From Streptomyces sp. JB150 (GTDB taxonomy: Bacteria; Actinomycetota; Actinomycetes; Streptomycetales; Streptomycetaceae), in the NCBI RefSeq assembly GCF_011193355.1, contig NZ_CP049780.1, positions 6,051,798 to 6,115,797 of the forward strand: a DNA stretch of 64,000 nt, written 5' to 3'. The position numbers and the translations under genes are program-made. The first letter of the stretch is position 1, and the number at the start of each line of letters is the position of its first letter. Positions 14,436-23,452 of this stretch are shown in pieces. Under the pieces are notes generated by a model. That model ran no database searches and was not told where the DNA came from. It saw only the letters and a list, made by a program, of their open reading frames with translations.

Positions 14436-15941
14436 ATGCCCGACCTGCCCCCTCCCCAGGACGCCACCGAGGCGGCGCTGCTCACCGAGTGCTGGGACAC
14501 GGTCCTCTCCTACGCCGACCTGTGCACCTCCGGCTCAGGCGCCGCCACCCGGCTGGCCCGGGAGGCCTTCGCACGCGGGCTGCGCGAGGCGCGTGACACC
14601 GGTGCCGCCCTGCCGCGCGGCACCGGCCGCCGCCCCGCCCGGCTGCCGCACGTCCCGCTGCTGCTGACCGCCGTGCGCACCACGGCCGCCGCCTGGGAGA
14701 GCGCCGGGGAGGGCCACCTCCTCGACCCCGAGCTGCGGCTGTGGCTCACCTCCGACCAGGCCGCCCGCCACACCGGGCCCCCGCCGCGCCGCCCCCTCGC
14801 CCTGCGCGCCCTGCGCGACCTCCAGGAACCGGACGCGGCCCTGCTCTGGCTGGCCGAGGTGGAGGCGCTGCCGCTGCCCGTGGTGGCCCGGCGGCTCGGC
14901 CTCGACCCGGCCGGTGTCGCCGGCGAACTCGACGAGGTACGCCGCCTCTTCCGCGACCGCTGCCGCCGCGCCCACCTCGACGCGCCGCTCGACGCCGAGT
15001 GCGCCCGCTACGCCCGGCTGCTCGACGCGGTCACCCGCACCCCGGCCACCGAGATCCCCGCCGACCTGTCCCGGCACCTCGCCCGCTGTGTGACCTGCGC
15101 CGAGGCGGCCGCCTGTCTGCGGCCGCACGGCGGCGGACCGGCCGCCGCCCTCGCCGGCGGAGTGCTCGGCTGGGGCGGCCCCGCCTATCTGGAACGCCGC
15201 CGCCGCGCCGCCGAGGCCCGGCGCGGCCCCGGCCGCCCCGACCACGACCACGACCACGACCCGGAGGAGCGCGGCACACCCCAGCCACGCGTGCTGCGCA
15301 ACGGGCTCCTGGTCGCCGCCGTCCTCGTCTCCGCGCTGGCGCTCGCCGTCACCCTGATGCCCATCGACAACACCGGCGAGCGCGCCGCCCCGCCCGCGGA
15401 CACCACCGACCGCCAGCCGGTCGCCGACCCCCACCCGTCGGCGTCGGTGCCGCCCGCGCCCCGGCCCGGCGACCCCACCTCCGCGACCCGGACGCCCACC
15501 CGCCCGGCCGCCCCGGCCACCGGACGGGACCGCCGCACCCCCAGCCCCGCCACCGCGCCCCAGGCCGCCCCCGCCCGCACCTCCCGCGCCCCCGCCCCCG
15601 CCCGCACCGAACCCCCCGCCTGCCGGGTCTCCTACGACCTCGCCGGCCAGTGGCCCGACGGCTTCCAGGCCACCGTCACCGTCCACACCGACCGCGCCCT
15701 CGACGACTGGCGGGTCGCCTGGACGTTCCCCGACGGCCAGCGGGTCAACCAGATGTGGGACGCCACGTACGCCCAGCACGGCTCCCGCGTCACCGCCCGC
15801 GCCGCCGACTACAACAGGACGGTCCCCGCCGACGGCACCCTCTCCTTCGGCTTCCTCGCCTCCTGGCAGGACCGCAACGCACCCGCGCACGACTTCACCC
15901 TCGACGGCCGGCCCTGCGCGGTGGCCGGACCAGCCGAATAA
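14436..15941 (+). CDS. Sigma-like / zinc-finger / transmembrane protein with extracellular CBM2
   Basis: A 501-aa protein of four visible parts. Residues 10-200 resemble an ECF sigma factor, with a region-4-like stretch LPLPVVARRLGLDPAGVAGELDEVR. H214-x3-C218-x2-C221 resembles the zinc finger of anti-sigma factors. One membrane helix spans about 289-308. A long Pro/Thr/Ala linker leads to a family-2 cellulose-binding module (about 396-494) bounded by cysteines and containing WPDGF and W residues. Topology therefore puts the sigma-like part inside and the CBM outside. I infer a cellulose or chitin sensor coupled to transcription. The start follows AGGAG. Whether the sigma-like domain still binds polymerase is unknown. 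Confidence 0.75.
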   Translation: MPDLPPPQDATEAALLTECWDTVLSYADLCTSGSGAATRLAREAFARGLREARDTGAALPRGTGRRPARLPHVPLLLTAVRTTAAAWESAGEGHLLDPELRLWLTSDQAARHTGPPPRRPLALRALRDLQEPDAALLWLAEVEALPLPVVARRLGLDPAGVAGELDEVRRLFRDRCRRAHLDAPLDAECARYARLLDAVTRTPATEIPADLSRHLARCVTCAEAAACLRPHGGGPAAALAGGVLGWGGPAYLERRRRAAEARRGPGRPDHDHDHDPEERGTPQPRVLRNGLLVAAVLVSALALAVTLMPIDNTGERAAPPADTTDRQPVADPHPSASVPPAPRPGDPTSATRTPTRPAAPATGRDRRTPSPATAPQAAPARTSRAPAPARTEPPACRVSYDLAGQWPDGFQATVTVHTDRALDDWRVAWTFPDGQRVNQMWDATYAQHGSRVTARAADYNRTVPADGTLSFGFLASWQDRNAPAHDFTLDGRPCAVAGPAE

Positions 15942-16039
15942 TCACTGGCGTCCCGGCGGCACCCCCTCTACGGTGGTGCGAGCACGGTGGCCGACGGCCG
16001 CCGCGACCGGCCGAGCGACGGTGAAGGGAGGTGTGACCG

Positions 16040-16111
16040 ATGGCTGTCTCTGCGACGGGCGCTGCCCGCATCCAGGAACTCGTCACGTCCACCTCCGCGG
16101 TCACCGGCTGA
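16040..16111 (+). CDS. Possible 23-aa small ORF upstream of rsgA
   Basis: An ATG preceded by AAGGGAGGTG, close to a perfect Shine-Dalgarno sequence, opens a 23-codon frame (MAVSATGAARIQEL...TSAVTG) ending in TGA 55 bp before the rsgA start. The peptide's VTSTSAVTG resembles the RsgA N-terminus TSTSAVPSA, and the underlying bases are also similar. It could be a leader peptide coupled to rsgA or simply fortuitous. No family is recognised. Confidence 0.4.
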   Translation: MAVSATGAARIQELVTSTSAVTG

Positions 16112-16166
16112 CCTCACACACCGCCTCCTCGCGGTGCCGGGACCGCCCTTGTGAAGGGCCTCTCCC

Positions 16167-17261
16167 TTGACTTCCACCTCTGCTGTGCCGTCCGCTCTCG
16201 CTTCCTACGGCTGGGACGACGACTGGGCGGACACGTTCGCCCCGTACGCCGCCGACGGGCTGCTGCCCGGCCGGGTCGTACGGGTCGACCGGGGCCAGTG
16301 CGACGTCGTCACCGCCGACGGCGTCATCCGCGCGGACACCGCGTTCGTCACCCCGCACGACCCGCTGCGGGTCGTGTGCACCGGAGACTGGGTCGCCGTC
16401 GACCCCGCGGGCACCCCGCGGTACGTACGCGCGTACCTGCCGCGGCGCACCGCGTTCGTGCGGTCCACCTCCTCCAAGCGGTCCGACGGACAGATCCTCG
16501 CGGCCAACGTCGACCACGCCGTCATCGCCGTCTCGCTCGCCGTCGAACTCGACCTCGGCCGGATCGAGCGCTTCCTGGCGCTCGCCTGGGAGTCCGGGGC
16601 GGCGCCCGTCGTCGTGCTCACCAAGGCGGATCTCGTGCCGGACCCGGCGACGCTCGCCCACCTCGTCCACGACGTGGAGACCAGCGCGCCGGGCGTCCCC
16701 GTGCTCACCGTCAGCGCGCACGACGGGGACGGCCTCGACGTGCTCACCGCCGTCCTCGGCACCGGCACGTCGGTGCTGCTCGGCCAGTCCGGCGCGGGCA
16801 AGTCCACCCTCGCCAACGCCCTCAAGGGGGAGGACGTCCTGACCGTCCAGGCCGCCCGGGACGTCGACGGCAAGGGCCGGCACACCACCACCACCCGCAA
16901 TCTGCTCGCCCTGCCGGGCGGCGGAGTGCTGATCGACACGCCCGGACTGCGGGGCGTGGGCCTCTACGACGCCGACACCGGCGTCGGCCAGGTGTTCTCC
17001 GAGATCGAGGAGCTGGCCGAGGGCTGCCGGTTCCACGACTGCGCCCACGAGGCCGAGCCGGGCTGCGCGGTGCTCGCCGCCCTCGACAGCGGCGACCTGC
17101 CCGCCCGCCGGCTGGACAGCTACCGCAAGCTCAAGCGCGAGAACCAGTGGATCGTCGCCAAGACCGACGCCCGGGTCCGGGCCGAACTGCGCCGCGACTG
17201 GAAGCGCAAGGGCGCGGAGGGCCGCGCGGCCGTGGAGGCCAAGCGGAAGGGCTGGCGGTAG
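16167..17261 (+). CDS. rsgA: Ribosome small-subunit-dependent GTPase A
   Basis: A 364-aa circularly permuted GTPase that helps mature the 30S subunit and couples GTP hydrolysis to its release. Visible are an N-terminal OB-fold (about 30-100), the G4 motif LTKADL, the P-loop GQSGAGKST, the switch region TTTRNL, the G3 motif DTPGLR and the C-terminal zinc site CRFHDCAHEAEPGC. The frame has no ATG upstream of the conserved region, so the TTG at 16167, with AAGGG before it, is the best start. Two strong hairpins follow the gene. Length is usual for actinobacterial RsgA. Confidence 0.93.
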   Translation: MTSTSAVPSALASYGWDDDWADTFAPYAADGLLPGRVVRVDRGQCDVVTADGVIRADTAFVTPHDPLRVVCTGDWVAVDPAGTPRYVRAYLPRRTAFVRSTSSKRSDGQILAANVDHAVIAVSLAVELDLGRIERFLALAWESGAAPVVVLTKADLVPDPATLAHLVHDVETSAPGVPVLTVSAHDGDGLDVLTAVLGTGTSVLLGQSGAGKSTLANALKGEDVLTVQAARDVDGKGRHTTTTRNLLALPGGGVLIDTPGLRGVGLYDADTGVGQVFSEIEELAEGCRFHDCAHEAEPGCAVLAALDSGDLPARRLDSYRKLKRENQWIVAKTDARVRAELRRDWKRKGAEGRAAVEAKRKGWR

Positions 17262-17305
17262 CGGCCAGAGGAACGACCGCGGTAGCCGGCACGGGAGCGG
17301 CCGGT

Positions 17306-17337
17306 GGTGGCCGGCAGCGGAACCACTGCCGGCCACC
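17306..17337. terminator. Hairpin after rsgA (first of two)
   Basis: A perfect 12-bp stem (17306-17317 with 17326-17337, GGTGGCCGGCAG arm) and an 8-nt loop lie 45 bp after the rsgA stop. Confidence 0.65.
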
Positions 17338-17356
17338 GCCCGGGGAACGGCAGCAC

Positions 17357-17388
17357 GACATGGCGTCCGGGGCTCCGGACGCCATGTC
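17357..17388. terminator. Hairpin after rsgA (second of two)
   Basis: A perfect 14-bp stem (17357-17370 with 17375-17388) closes a 4-nt GGCT loop. It is in tandem with the preceding hairpin and lies 49 bp before the Ada-AlkA start, so it could also act as an attenuator of that gene. Confidence 0.65.
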
Positions 17389-17437
17389 CGATTTCCGCCA
17401 GCCGCGCCCCGCGCCATGGCGGAGACTGGATCCCGTG

Positions 17438-18841
17438 ATGGACGACGACAGCAGGTACGAGGCCGTGCGCAGCCGGGACGCCCGGTTCGACGGGGCCTTC
17501 TTCTTCGCGGTCGAGACCACCGGCATCTATTGCCGGCCCAGCTGCCCGGCGGTGACACCGAAACGGCGCAACGTCCGGTTCTTCGCCACGGCCGCCGCCG
17601 CGCAGGGCTCCGGGTTCCGGGCCTGCCGGCGGTGCCGGCCGGACGCCGTGCCCGGCTCAGCGGACTGGAACGTCCGCGCGGACGTCGTCGGCCGCGCCAT
17701 GCGGCTGATCGGCGACGGCGTGGTCGACCGGGAGGGCGTCGCCGGACTCGCCGCCCGGCTCGGCTACAGCGCGCGGCAGGTCCAGCGCCAGCTCACCGCG
17801 GAACTCGGCGCGGGCCCGGTCGCGCTCGCCCGCGCGCAGCGCGCCCACACCGCGCGCGTCCTGCTGCAGACCACCACGCTCCCGGTCACCGAGATCGCGT
17901 TCGCGTCCGGCTTCGCCAGCGTCCGCCAGTTCAACGACACCGTCCGGGAGGTGTACGCCATGACCCCGAGCGCGCTGCGCGCCGCCGCGCCCAGGGCCGT
18001 CGGCCGCACCGCCCGGCGCTCCGGCACCCCGACCGCCGGCATCCCGCTGCGCCTCGCCCACCGCGGCCCCTACCAGGCAGCGCCCGTCTTCGACCTCCTG
18101 GAGCGCGAGGCGGTCCCCGGCGTCGAGGAGGTGACCGGCCCGCCCGGCGCCCGCGTCTACCGCCGCACCCTGCGGCTCCCCTGCGGCACGGGCATCGTCG
18201 CGGTCGAGGAACGGCGGGGGAGCGGGCGCCCGCGCGGCGCGGTCGCCCGTCCGGGCGGCTGGCTCGACGCGCGGCTGCACCTGACCGACCTCCGCGACCT
18301 GACCACCGCCGTGCAGCGGCTGCGGCGGCTGTTCGACCTCGACGCCGACCCGTTCGCCGTCGCCGAGCGCCTCGGCGCCGACGCCCGGCTCGGCCCGCTG
18401 GTCGCCGCCCGGCCCGGACTGCGGTCACCGGGCGCCGCGGACCCCGAGGAACTGGCCGTGCGGGCCCTGGTGGGCCGTACGGCCGCGGGGGAGCTGGTAC
18501 GGCGGTACGGCAAGGCGCTCGACGCGCCCTGCGGCACCCTCACCCACCTCTTCCCGGAACCGGCCGTCCTCGCCGAGGCCGAGCCCGACGGCCCCCTCGG
18601 GGCGCTGGCCGCGGCCCTCGCCGACGGCGCCGTCCACCTCGACCCCGGCGCCGACCGCGAGGACGCGCAGGCCGCGCTGCTCGCCCTGCCCGGCCTGGAC
18701 GCGGCGACCGTCGCCGTCATCCGCACCCGCGCCCTCGGCGACCCCGACGTCGCCCCGCCCGGCGCGGACATCCCCGACACCTGGCGCCCCTGGCGCTCGT
18801 ACGCCGTCCGACACCTGCGCGCAGCAGGGGAGTGGAAGTAA
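17438..18841 (+). CDS. Ada-AlkA fusion: methyl-sensing AraC-type regulator with AlkA-type glycosylase domain
   Basis: A 467-aa multidomain protein of the adaptive response. Residues 1-75 form the Ada zinc domain with C32, C36, C63 and C66 (YCRPSC...CRRC), whose methylation by methylphosphotriesters activates Ada. Residues 85-185 are an AraC-type HTH. The rest is an AlkA N-domain plus HhH-GPD glycosylase for alkylated bases. The HhH loop reads LPGLDAAT instead of the usual LPGIG, and the segment around the catalytic Asp (DVAPPGADIPDTWRPWRSYA) is about 40 residues shorter than in E. coli AlkA as I recall it. A GTG three bases upstream is an equally good start. It is followed after 3 bp by ogt. 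Confidence 0.88.
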   Translation: MDDDSRYEAVRSRDARFDGAFFFAVETTGIYCRPSCPAVTPKRRNVRFFATAAAAQGSGFRACRRCRPDAVPGSADWNVRADVVGRAMRLIGDGVVDREGVAGLAARLGYSARQVQRQLTAELGAGPVALARAQRAHTARVLLQTTTLPVTEIAFASGFASVRQFNDTVREVYAMTPSALRAAAPRAVGRTARRSGTPTAGIPLRLAHRGPYQAAPVFDLLEREAVPGVEEVTGPPGARVYRRTLRLPCGTGIVAVEERRGSGRPRGAVARPGGWLDARLHLTDLRDLTTAVQRLRRLFDLDADPFAVAERLGADARLGPLVAARPGLRSPGAADPEELAVRALVGRTAAGELVRRYGKALDAPCGTLTHLFPEPAVLAEAEPDGPLGALAAALADGAVHLDPGADREDAQAALLALPGLDAATVAVIRTRALGDPDVAPPGADIPDTWRPWRSYAVRHLRAAGEWK

Positions 18842-18844
18842 CCC

Positions 18845-19354
18845 GTGAACACGTACTGGACGCACCTCGACAGCCCCGTCGGACGGCTCCTGCTCACCGC
18901 CGACCCGAGCGGCGCGCTCACCTCCCTGTCCGTGCCCGGCCAGAAGGGCGGCCGGACGGTGCGGGACGACTGGCGGGCCGACGCCGGCCCGTTCCGCGAG
19001 GCCGCCGACCAGCTCGCCGCGTACTTCGCGGGCGACCTCAAGGAGTTCGACCTGCCGCTGCGCGCGCACGGCACCGCCTTCCGCGAGCGGGTCTGGGCGG
19101 CGCTCGACACCATCCCCTACGGGGCCACCACCACCTACGGCGAGATCGCCGCGCGGATCGGGGCGTCCCGCGCCGCCGTCCGGGCCGTCGGCGGCGCGAT
19201 CGGCGCCAACCCGCTGCTCATCGTCCGCCCCTGCCACCGGGTCATCGGCGCGGCCGGCGCGCTCACCGGCTACGCGGGCGGCCTCGACCGGAAGGTATGG
19301 CTGCTCACCCTGGAGGGGGCGCCGATCCAGGCACCCCTGCAGCCAGGGTCCTGA
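18845..19354 (+). CDS. ogt: Methylated-DNA-[protein]-cysteine S-methyltransferase
   Basis: A 169-aa suicide repair protein that removes O6-methyl groups from guanine. The acceptor is C130 in the diagnostic PCHRVIG motif, preceded by the HTH segment TTTYGEIAARIGASRAAVRAVGGAIGANP. The N-terminal ribonuclease-like domain (about 1-75) is present. The GTG start lies 3 bp after the Ada-AlkA stop with GGAAG upstream, so sensor, glycosylase and methyltransferase are one operon for alkylation damage. Confidence 0.95.
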   Translation: MNTYWTHLDSPVGRLLLTADPSGALTSLSVPGQKGGRTVRDDWRADAGPFREAADQLAAYFAGDLKEFDLPLRAHGTAFRERVWAALDTIPYGATTTYGEIAARIGASRAAVRAVGGAIGANPLLIVRPCHRVIGAAGALTGYAGGLDRKVWLLTLEGAPIQAPLQPGS

Positions 19355-19360
19355 GGCCGC

Positions 19361-19843
19361 TCAGCCCCAGAACACCGCCCCCAGCCACGCCCCCATGATC
19401 AGCAGGCAGGCGTACAGCTCCGTCAGCACGCTCCACCCGCCCGATCGCATCGCCGTCCGCAGCGCCGCCCGCGCCTCACCGGCCCGGCCCAGCCGCAGCC
19501 GCTCGCCCAGGTAGACGCCGCCCAGGAAACCGGGGACCGCGCCCAGCACCGGCAGCAGGAAGAAGCCGAGCAGCGCGCCCAGTCCCGCGAAGACCGCCAG
19601 CCGGGGCGTCGCCCCGCTCGCCCGCAGCCGGCGCGGCGGCAGCGCCCAGCGCACCACCTGCGACAGCAGCAGCACGACCGTGGCGCCCACCAGCACCCAC
19701 CAGGCGACCGCCCGGGGATCCTGCAACGCCCACCACAGCACCGCGGCCCACACCAGCCACGACCCCGGCACTCCGGGCAGCAGCACTCCGCACAGGCCGA
19801 GCAGCATCACCAGGCCGACCAGCAGGAGCTCCCACACTCCCAT
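19361..19843 (-). CDS. DUF456 membrane protein
   Basis: A 160-aa protein with about four hydrophobic segments and the repeated glycine-rich signature of DUF456 (GLCGVLLPGVPGSWLVWAA near the start, LGAVPGFLGGVYLGERLRLG in the second half). The ATG at 19843 is chosen because the membrane domain begins there; the longer open frame is a shadow. It converges on ogt with 6 bp between stops. The family's function is unknown. Confidence 0.85.
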   Translation of the reverse strand: MGVWELLLVGLVMLLGLCGVLLPGVPGSWLVWAAVLWWALQDPRAVAWWVLVGATVVLLLSQVVRWALPPRRLRASGATPRLAVFAGLGALLGFFLLPVLGAVPGFLGGVYLGERLRLGRAGEARAALRTAMRSGGWSVLTELYACLLIMGAWLGAVFWG

Positions 19844-20106
19844 GAGTTCAGACTGACGGAGCCCGCCGGGGCCCGCAGATCCGGCGGACCTGCACCCCAG
19901 GGCAGGACCGCGGCCCGGCTCCCGTGGCGTCACGGCCGTTCGCGTGCCACCCAGCCCCGCTCGTGCGCGTGCCGGCCCAGTCGCGACCGCCGACCCCTGC
20001 CACCCGCACCCCCGTTCGACGCCCCCCCCCGACACGCCGTCCTCACGCGTCACGGCGTACGGCATTTTCCCGATGCCCCGTTCCCATCCGGCGCCCGCGG
20101 TGGACA

Positions 20107-21591
20107 ATGACCGGCATGAGCCAGCAGGGGGGAAGGCCCACCGGTCACTCCGACGACTGGTGGAGGCAGCTGTACGACGACTCCGTCGAGGACACGGGCC
20201 CCACGCCCACACCGGACTCGCTGGACGACCGGTTCGCCTCCGCGTCGGACGCACTGACCGGCCGCCCACCGCAACCACCACCACCTCGCGTACCGGCACC
20301 ACGCAAGGGCTCCACACCGCCCGCGGATGCGGCGGACGGACCCGCGCCTCGTCCGGAGTCGGAGTCGGAGCCGGTGGCGTCGACGCCGCCCGGCAGGCCC
20401 GCACCCGACGGCCCCGCCACCCCCCGGCCCGAGGCGCCCCTCCCGAGACCCGCGGCCGATCCCCGGCCACCCCGAGGCCCCACCGCCTCGGCGACCGGCA
20501 GCCCCACGCCGCCCCCGTCCCCGCCCCCACTCCCACCCGACGGCCGACGACAGTCACCCGCCGCCCCCGCAGCCCCCACCACCCCCGCGCCCGGCACCCC
20601 GGCCACCCCGCCCCCCACCCCCCCCACCCCCCTCGCCCACGTCGGTTCCGGCCCCCCGACCTACGACCCGGAGCCGACCGCCCTGCCCGCCGCCGACCCC
20701 GACGATCTCGGGGACCTCGTGCCGGACACGGTGCTCGACGGCGCCCGGTACGGCACGTGCACCCTGCGCGCGGCCTCCGTGCGCGGCGACTCCGCCCGGT
20801 ACCGCGGGGAACCGCGCCGCGACACGCTGCTCACCGCCCGCTTCGGCACCGGCGACCAGGCGCTGCTGCTGGTGGCGATGGCCACGGGCGCGCGGGCCAC
20901 CCCGCACGCGCACCGTGCCGCCGCCGAGGTGTGCCGGTGGATCGGCGGAGCCGTGGGCCGCAGCCACGCCCGTCTCGCGGAGGACATCCGCGCGGGCCGC
21001 CGCGGCGACCTGAAGTCCGGCCTGCACCGGCTGACCGACCGCAGCCTCGGCAGGCTCCGGGCGAGCGCCGCCGACCAGGGCCTGCGCCCGGAGGAGTACG
21101 CGGCCACCCTGCGCTGCCTGCTCCTGCCGACCGACCCGCAGTGCCGCACCCGGGTGTTCTTCGGTGTCGGCGCGGGCGGCCTGTTCCGGCTCCGCGACGG
21201 CGGCTGGCAGGACATCGAACCGCGGGTCACCGAGGCCGTGGGGGAGCCCGTCGTCGGGTTCGGCTCACCGCCGTCCGAGACCCCGGAGGGCGACCGGCTC
21301 ACCCTGGACCTGGGCATCCCCGCCCCTCCGAGCCCGTACGAACCGGCCCCCACGACACCCCGCGAACCCTTCCGTTTCCGCGCTTCGGTCGCCCGTCCGG
21401 GTGACGTCCTGCTGATGTGCACCGAGGGTCTCGCCGAGCCCTTGCGGGGTGAGCCGCAACTTCCCGCCCATCTCATCGGACGGTGGTCGCACCCGCGGCC
21501 GCCGGGCCTCGCCGCGTTCCTCGCCGACACCCAGGTCCGGGTGAAGGGGTACGCCGACGACCGTACGGCGGCGGCCGTGTGGGAGGCGTAA
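20107..21591 (+). CDS. PP2C-like phosphatase-domain protein with long Pro-rich N-terminus
   Basis: A 494-aa protein. The first ~180 residues are a disordered, very Pro-rich region after a short acidic start (SDDWWRQLYDDS). From about 200 to 480 the protein resembles PP2C_2 domains (VLDGARYGTCTLRAASVRGDSARYRGEPRRDTLLTARFG; LLLVAMATGARA; RPGDVLLMCTEGLAEPL). The aspartates of canonical PP2C motifs (DGxGG) are not evident, as MATGARA stands where DGMGG would be, so catalysis is doubtful. ATG at 20107 and ATG at 20116 are both possible and neither has a strong ribosome site. It could regulate a kinase or act as a phosphoprotein-binding pseudophosphatase. Confidence 0.75.
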   Translation: MTGMSQQGGRPTGHSDDWWRQLYDDSVEDTGPTPTPDSLDDRFASASDALTGRPPQPPPPRVPAPRKGSTPPADAADGPAPRPESESEPVASTPPGRPAPDGPATPRPEAPLPRPAADPRPPRGPTASATGSPTPPPSPPPLPPDGRRQSPAAPAAPTTPAPGTPATPPPTPPTPLAHVGSGPPTYDPEPTALPAADPDDLGDLVPDTVLDGARYGTCTLRAASVRGDSARYRGEPRRDTLLTARFGTGDQALLLVAMATGARATPHAHRAAAEVCRWIGGAVGRSHARLAEDIRAGRRGDLKSGLHRLTDRSLGRLRASAADQGLRPEEYAATLRCLLLPTDPQCRTRVFFGVGAGGLFRLRDGGWQDIEPRVTEAVGEPVVGFGSPPSETPEGDRLTLDLGIPAPPSPYEPAPTTPREPFRFRASVARPGDVLLMCTEGLAEPLRGEPQLPAHLIGRWSHPRPPGLAAFLADTQVRVKGYADDRTAAAVWEA

Positions 21592-21667
21592 CCGCGCACG
21601 GTGTGGATTCATGGACCGGGGGGCCGCACCGCCGCATCCGCCGCCGAGCGAAGGGGCTCAGGGATCC

Positions 21668-23410
21668 ATGGCCAAGCAGAACGTCGCCGAGCAGTTCGTC
21701 GACATCCTCGCCCGCGCGGGGGTGACACGCCTGTACGGCGTCGTCGGCGACAGCCTCAACCCGGTCGTCGACGCCGTCCGCCGCAACCCCGCCCTGGAGT
21801 GGGTCCACGTCCGGCACGAGGAGACCGCCGCGTTCGCGGCCGGCGCCGAGGCCCAGATCACCGGGAAGCTGACCGCCTGCGCGGGCTCCTGCGGCCCCGG
21901 CAACCTGCACCTCATCAACGGCCTGTACGACGCCCACCGCTCCATGGCCCCGGTCCTCGCCCTCGCCTCGCAGATCCCGTCCAGCGAGATCGGCCTCGGC
22001 TACTTCCAGGAGACCCACCCCGACCGGCTGTTCCGCGAGTGCAGCCACTACTGCGAACTGATCTCCAGCCCGCGGCAGATGCCCCGCCTGCTGCAGACCG
22101 CCATCCAGAACGCGGTCGGCCGCTCCGGCGTCAGCGTCGTCTCCCTCCCCGGCGACCTCGCCGCCGAACCGGCACCCGACAAGACCGTCGAGACCGCCCT
22201 GGTCACCGCCCGGCCCACGGTCCGCCCCGGCGACGAGGAGATCGACAAGCTCGCCGGCCTGATCGACCGGGCCGAGAAGGTCACCCTGTTCTGCGGCAGC
22301 GGCACCGCCGGCGCGCACGCCGAGGTGATGGCCCTCGCGGAGAAGATCAAGTCACCGGTGGGCCACGCCCTGCGCGGCAAGGAGCACATCCAGTACGACA
22401 ACCCGTTCGACGTCGGCATGAGCGGCCTGCTCGGCTACGGCGCCGCCTACGAGGCCACCCACGAGTGCGACCTGCTGATCCTGCTCGGCACCGACTTCCC
22501 GTACAACGCCTTCCTGCCCGACGACGTCGCCATCGCCCAGGTCGACGTACGCCCCGAACACCTCGGCCGCCGCTCCAAGCTGGACCTCGCCGTGTGGGGC
22601 GACGTGGAGGAGACGCTGCGCTGCCTGATCCCGCGGGTGAAGGAGAAGACGAACCGGCGCTTCCTGGACAAGATGCTGAAGAAGCACGCCGAGGCGCTGG
22701 AGGGTGTCGTCAAGGCGTACACCCGCAAGGTGGACAAGCACGTGCCCATCCACCCCGAGTACGTGGCGTCCGTCCTCGACGAGATCGCCGCCGACGACGC
22801 GGTGTTCACGGTCGACACCGGCATGTGCAACGTGTGGGCCGCCCGCTACATCACCCCCAACGGCCGCCGCCGCGTCATCGGTTCCTTCTCCCACGGCTCC
22901 ATGGCGAACGCGCTGCCCATGGCGATCGGCGCCCAGTTCACCGACCGCCGCCGCCAGGTCGTGTCGATGTCCGGGGACGGCGGCTTCTCCATGCTGATGG
23001 GTGACTTCCTCACCCTCGTCCAGTACGACCTGCCGGTCAAGGTGGTGCTCTTCGACAACTCCTCGCTGGGCATGGTGGAGCTGGAGATGATGGTCGCCGG
23101 ACTGCCCTCCTACGGCACCACCAACAAGAACCCCGACTTCGCCGCCGTCGCCCGCGCGTGCGGTGCCTACGGCGTACGGGTCGAGAAGCCCAAGGAACTG
23201 GCCGGCGCGCTCAAGGACGCCTTCCGGCACAAGGGCCCCGCCCTCGTCGACGTCGTCACCGACCCCAACGCCCTGTCCATCCCGCCGAAGATCAAGGCCG
23301 AGATGGTCACCGGCTTCGCCCTCTCCGCCTCGAAGATCGTCCTGGACGGCGGCGTCGGCAAGATGCTCCAGCTGGCCCGCTCCAACCTCCGCAACGTGCC
23401 CCGGCCTTAG
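21668..23410 (+). CDS. poxB: Pyruvate dehydrogenase (quinone) / pyruvate oxidase, thiamine-dependent
   Basis: A 580-aa enzyme with the three-domain layout of ThDP-dependent oxidases: Pyr domain (about 1-180, with the catalytic Glu in HVRHEETAAFAAG), central FAD/Rossmann domain (about 190-330), and PP domain (about 360-530) with the ThDP motif GDGGFSML...NNSSLGMV in the form GDG-x(n)-DNSS. It would decarboxylate pyruvate to acetate and pass electrons to the quinone pool. The C-terminal ~40 residues, which tether PoxB to membranes in E. coli, are present but divergent. The start at 21668 follows a weak AAGGGG site. Confidence 0.9.
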   Translation: MAKQNVAEQFVDILARAGVTRLYGVVGDSLNPVVDAVRRNPALEWVHVRHEETAAFAAGAEAQITGKLTACAGSCGPGNLHLINGLYDAHRSMAPVLALASQIPSSEIGLGYFQETHPDRLFRECSHYCELISSPRQMPRLLQTAIQNAVGRSGVSVVSLPGDLAAEPAPDKTVETALVTARPTVRPGDEEIDKLAGLIDRAEKVTLFCGSGTAGAHAEVMALAEKIKSPVGHALRGKEHIQYDNPFDVGMSGLLGYGAAYEATHECDLLILLGTDFPYNAFLPDDVAIAQVDVRPEHLGRRSKLDLAVWGDVEETLRCLIPRVKEKTNRRFLDKMLKKHAEALEGVVKAYTRKVDKHVPIHPEYVASVLDEIAADDAVFTVDTGMCNVWAARYITPNGRRRVIGSFSHGSMANALPMAIGAQFTDRRRQVVSMSGDGGFSMLMGDFLTLVQYDLPVKVVLFDNSSLGMVELEMMVAGLPSYGTTNKNPDFAAVARACGAYGVRVEKPKELAGALKDAFRHKGPALVDVVTDPNALSIPPKIKAEMVTGFALSASKIVLDGGVGKMLQLARSNLRNVPRP

Positions 23411-23452
23411 CTCCACCCCCGTCCGGCCGTGCGTCGGCTCGGTCGCACCCCC

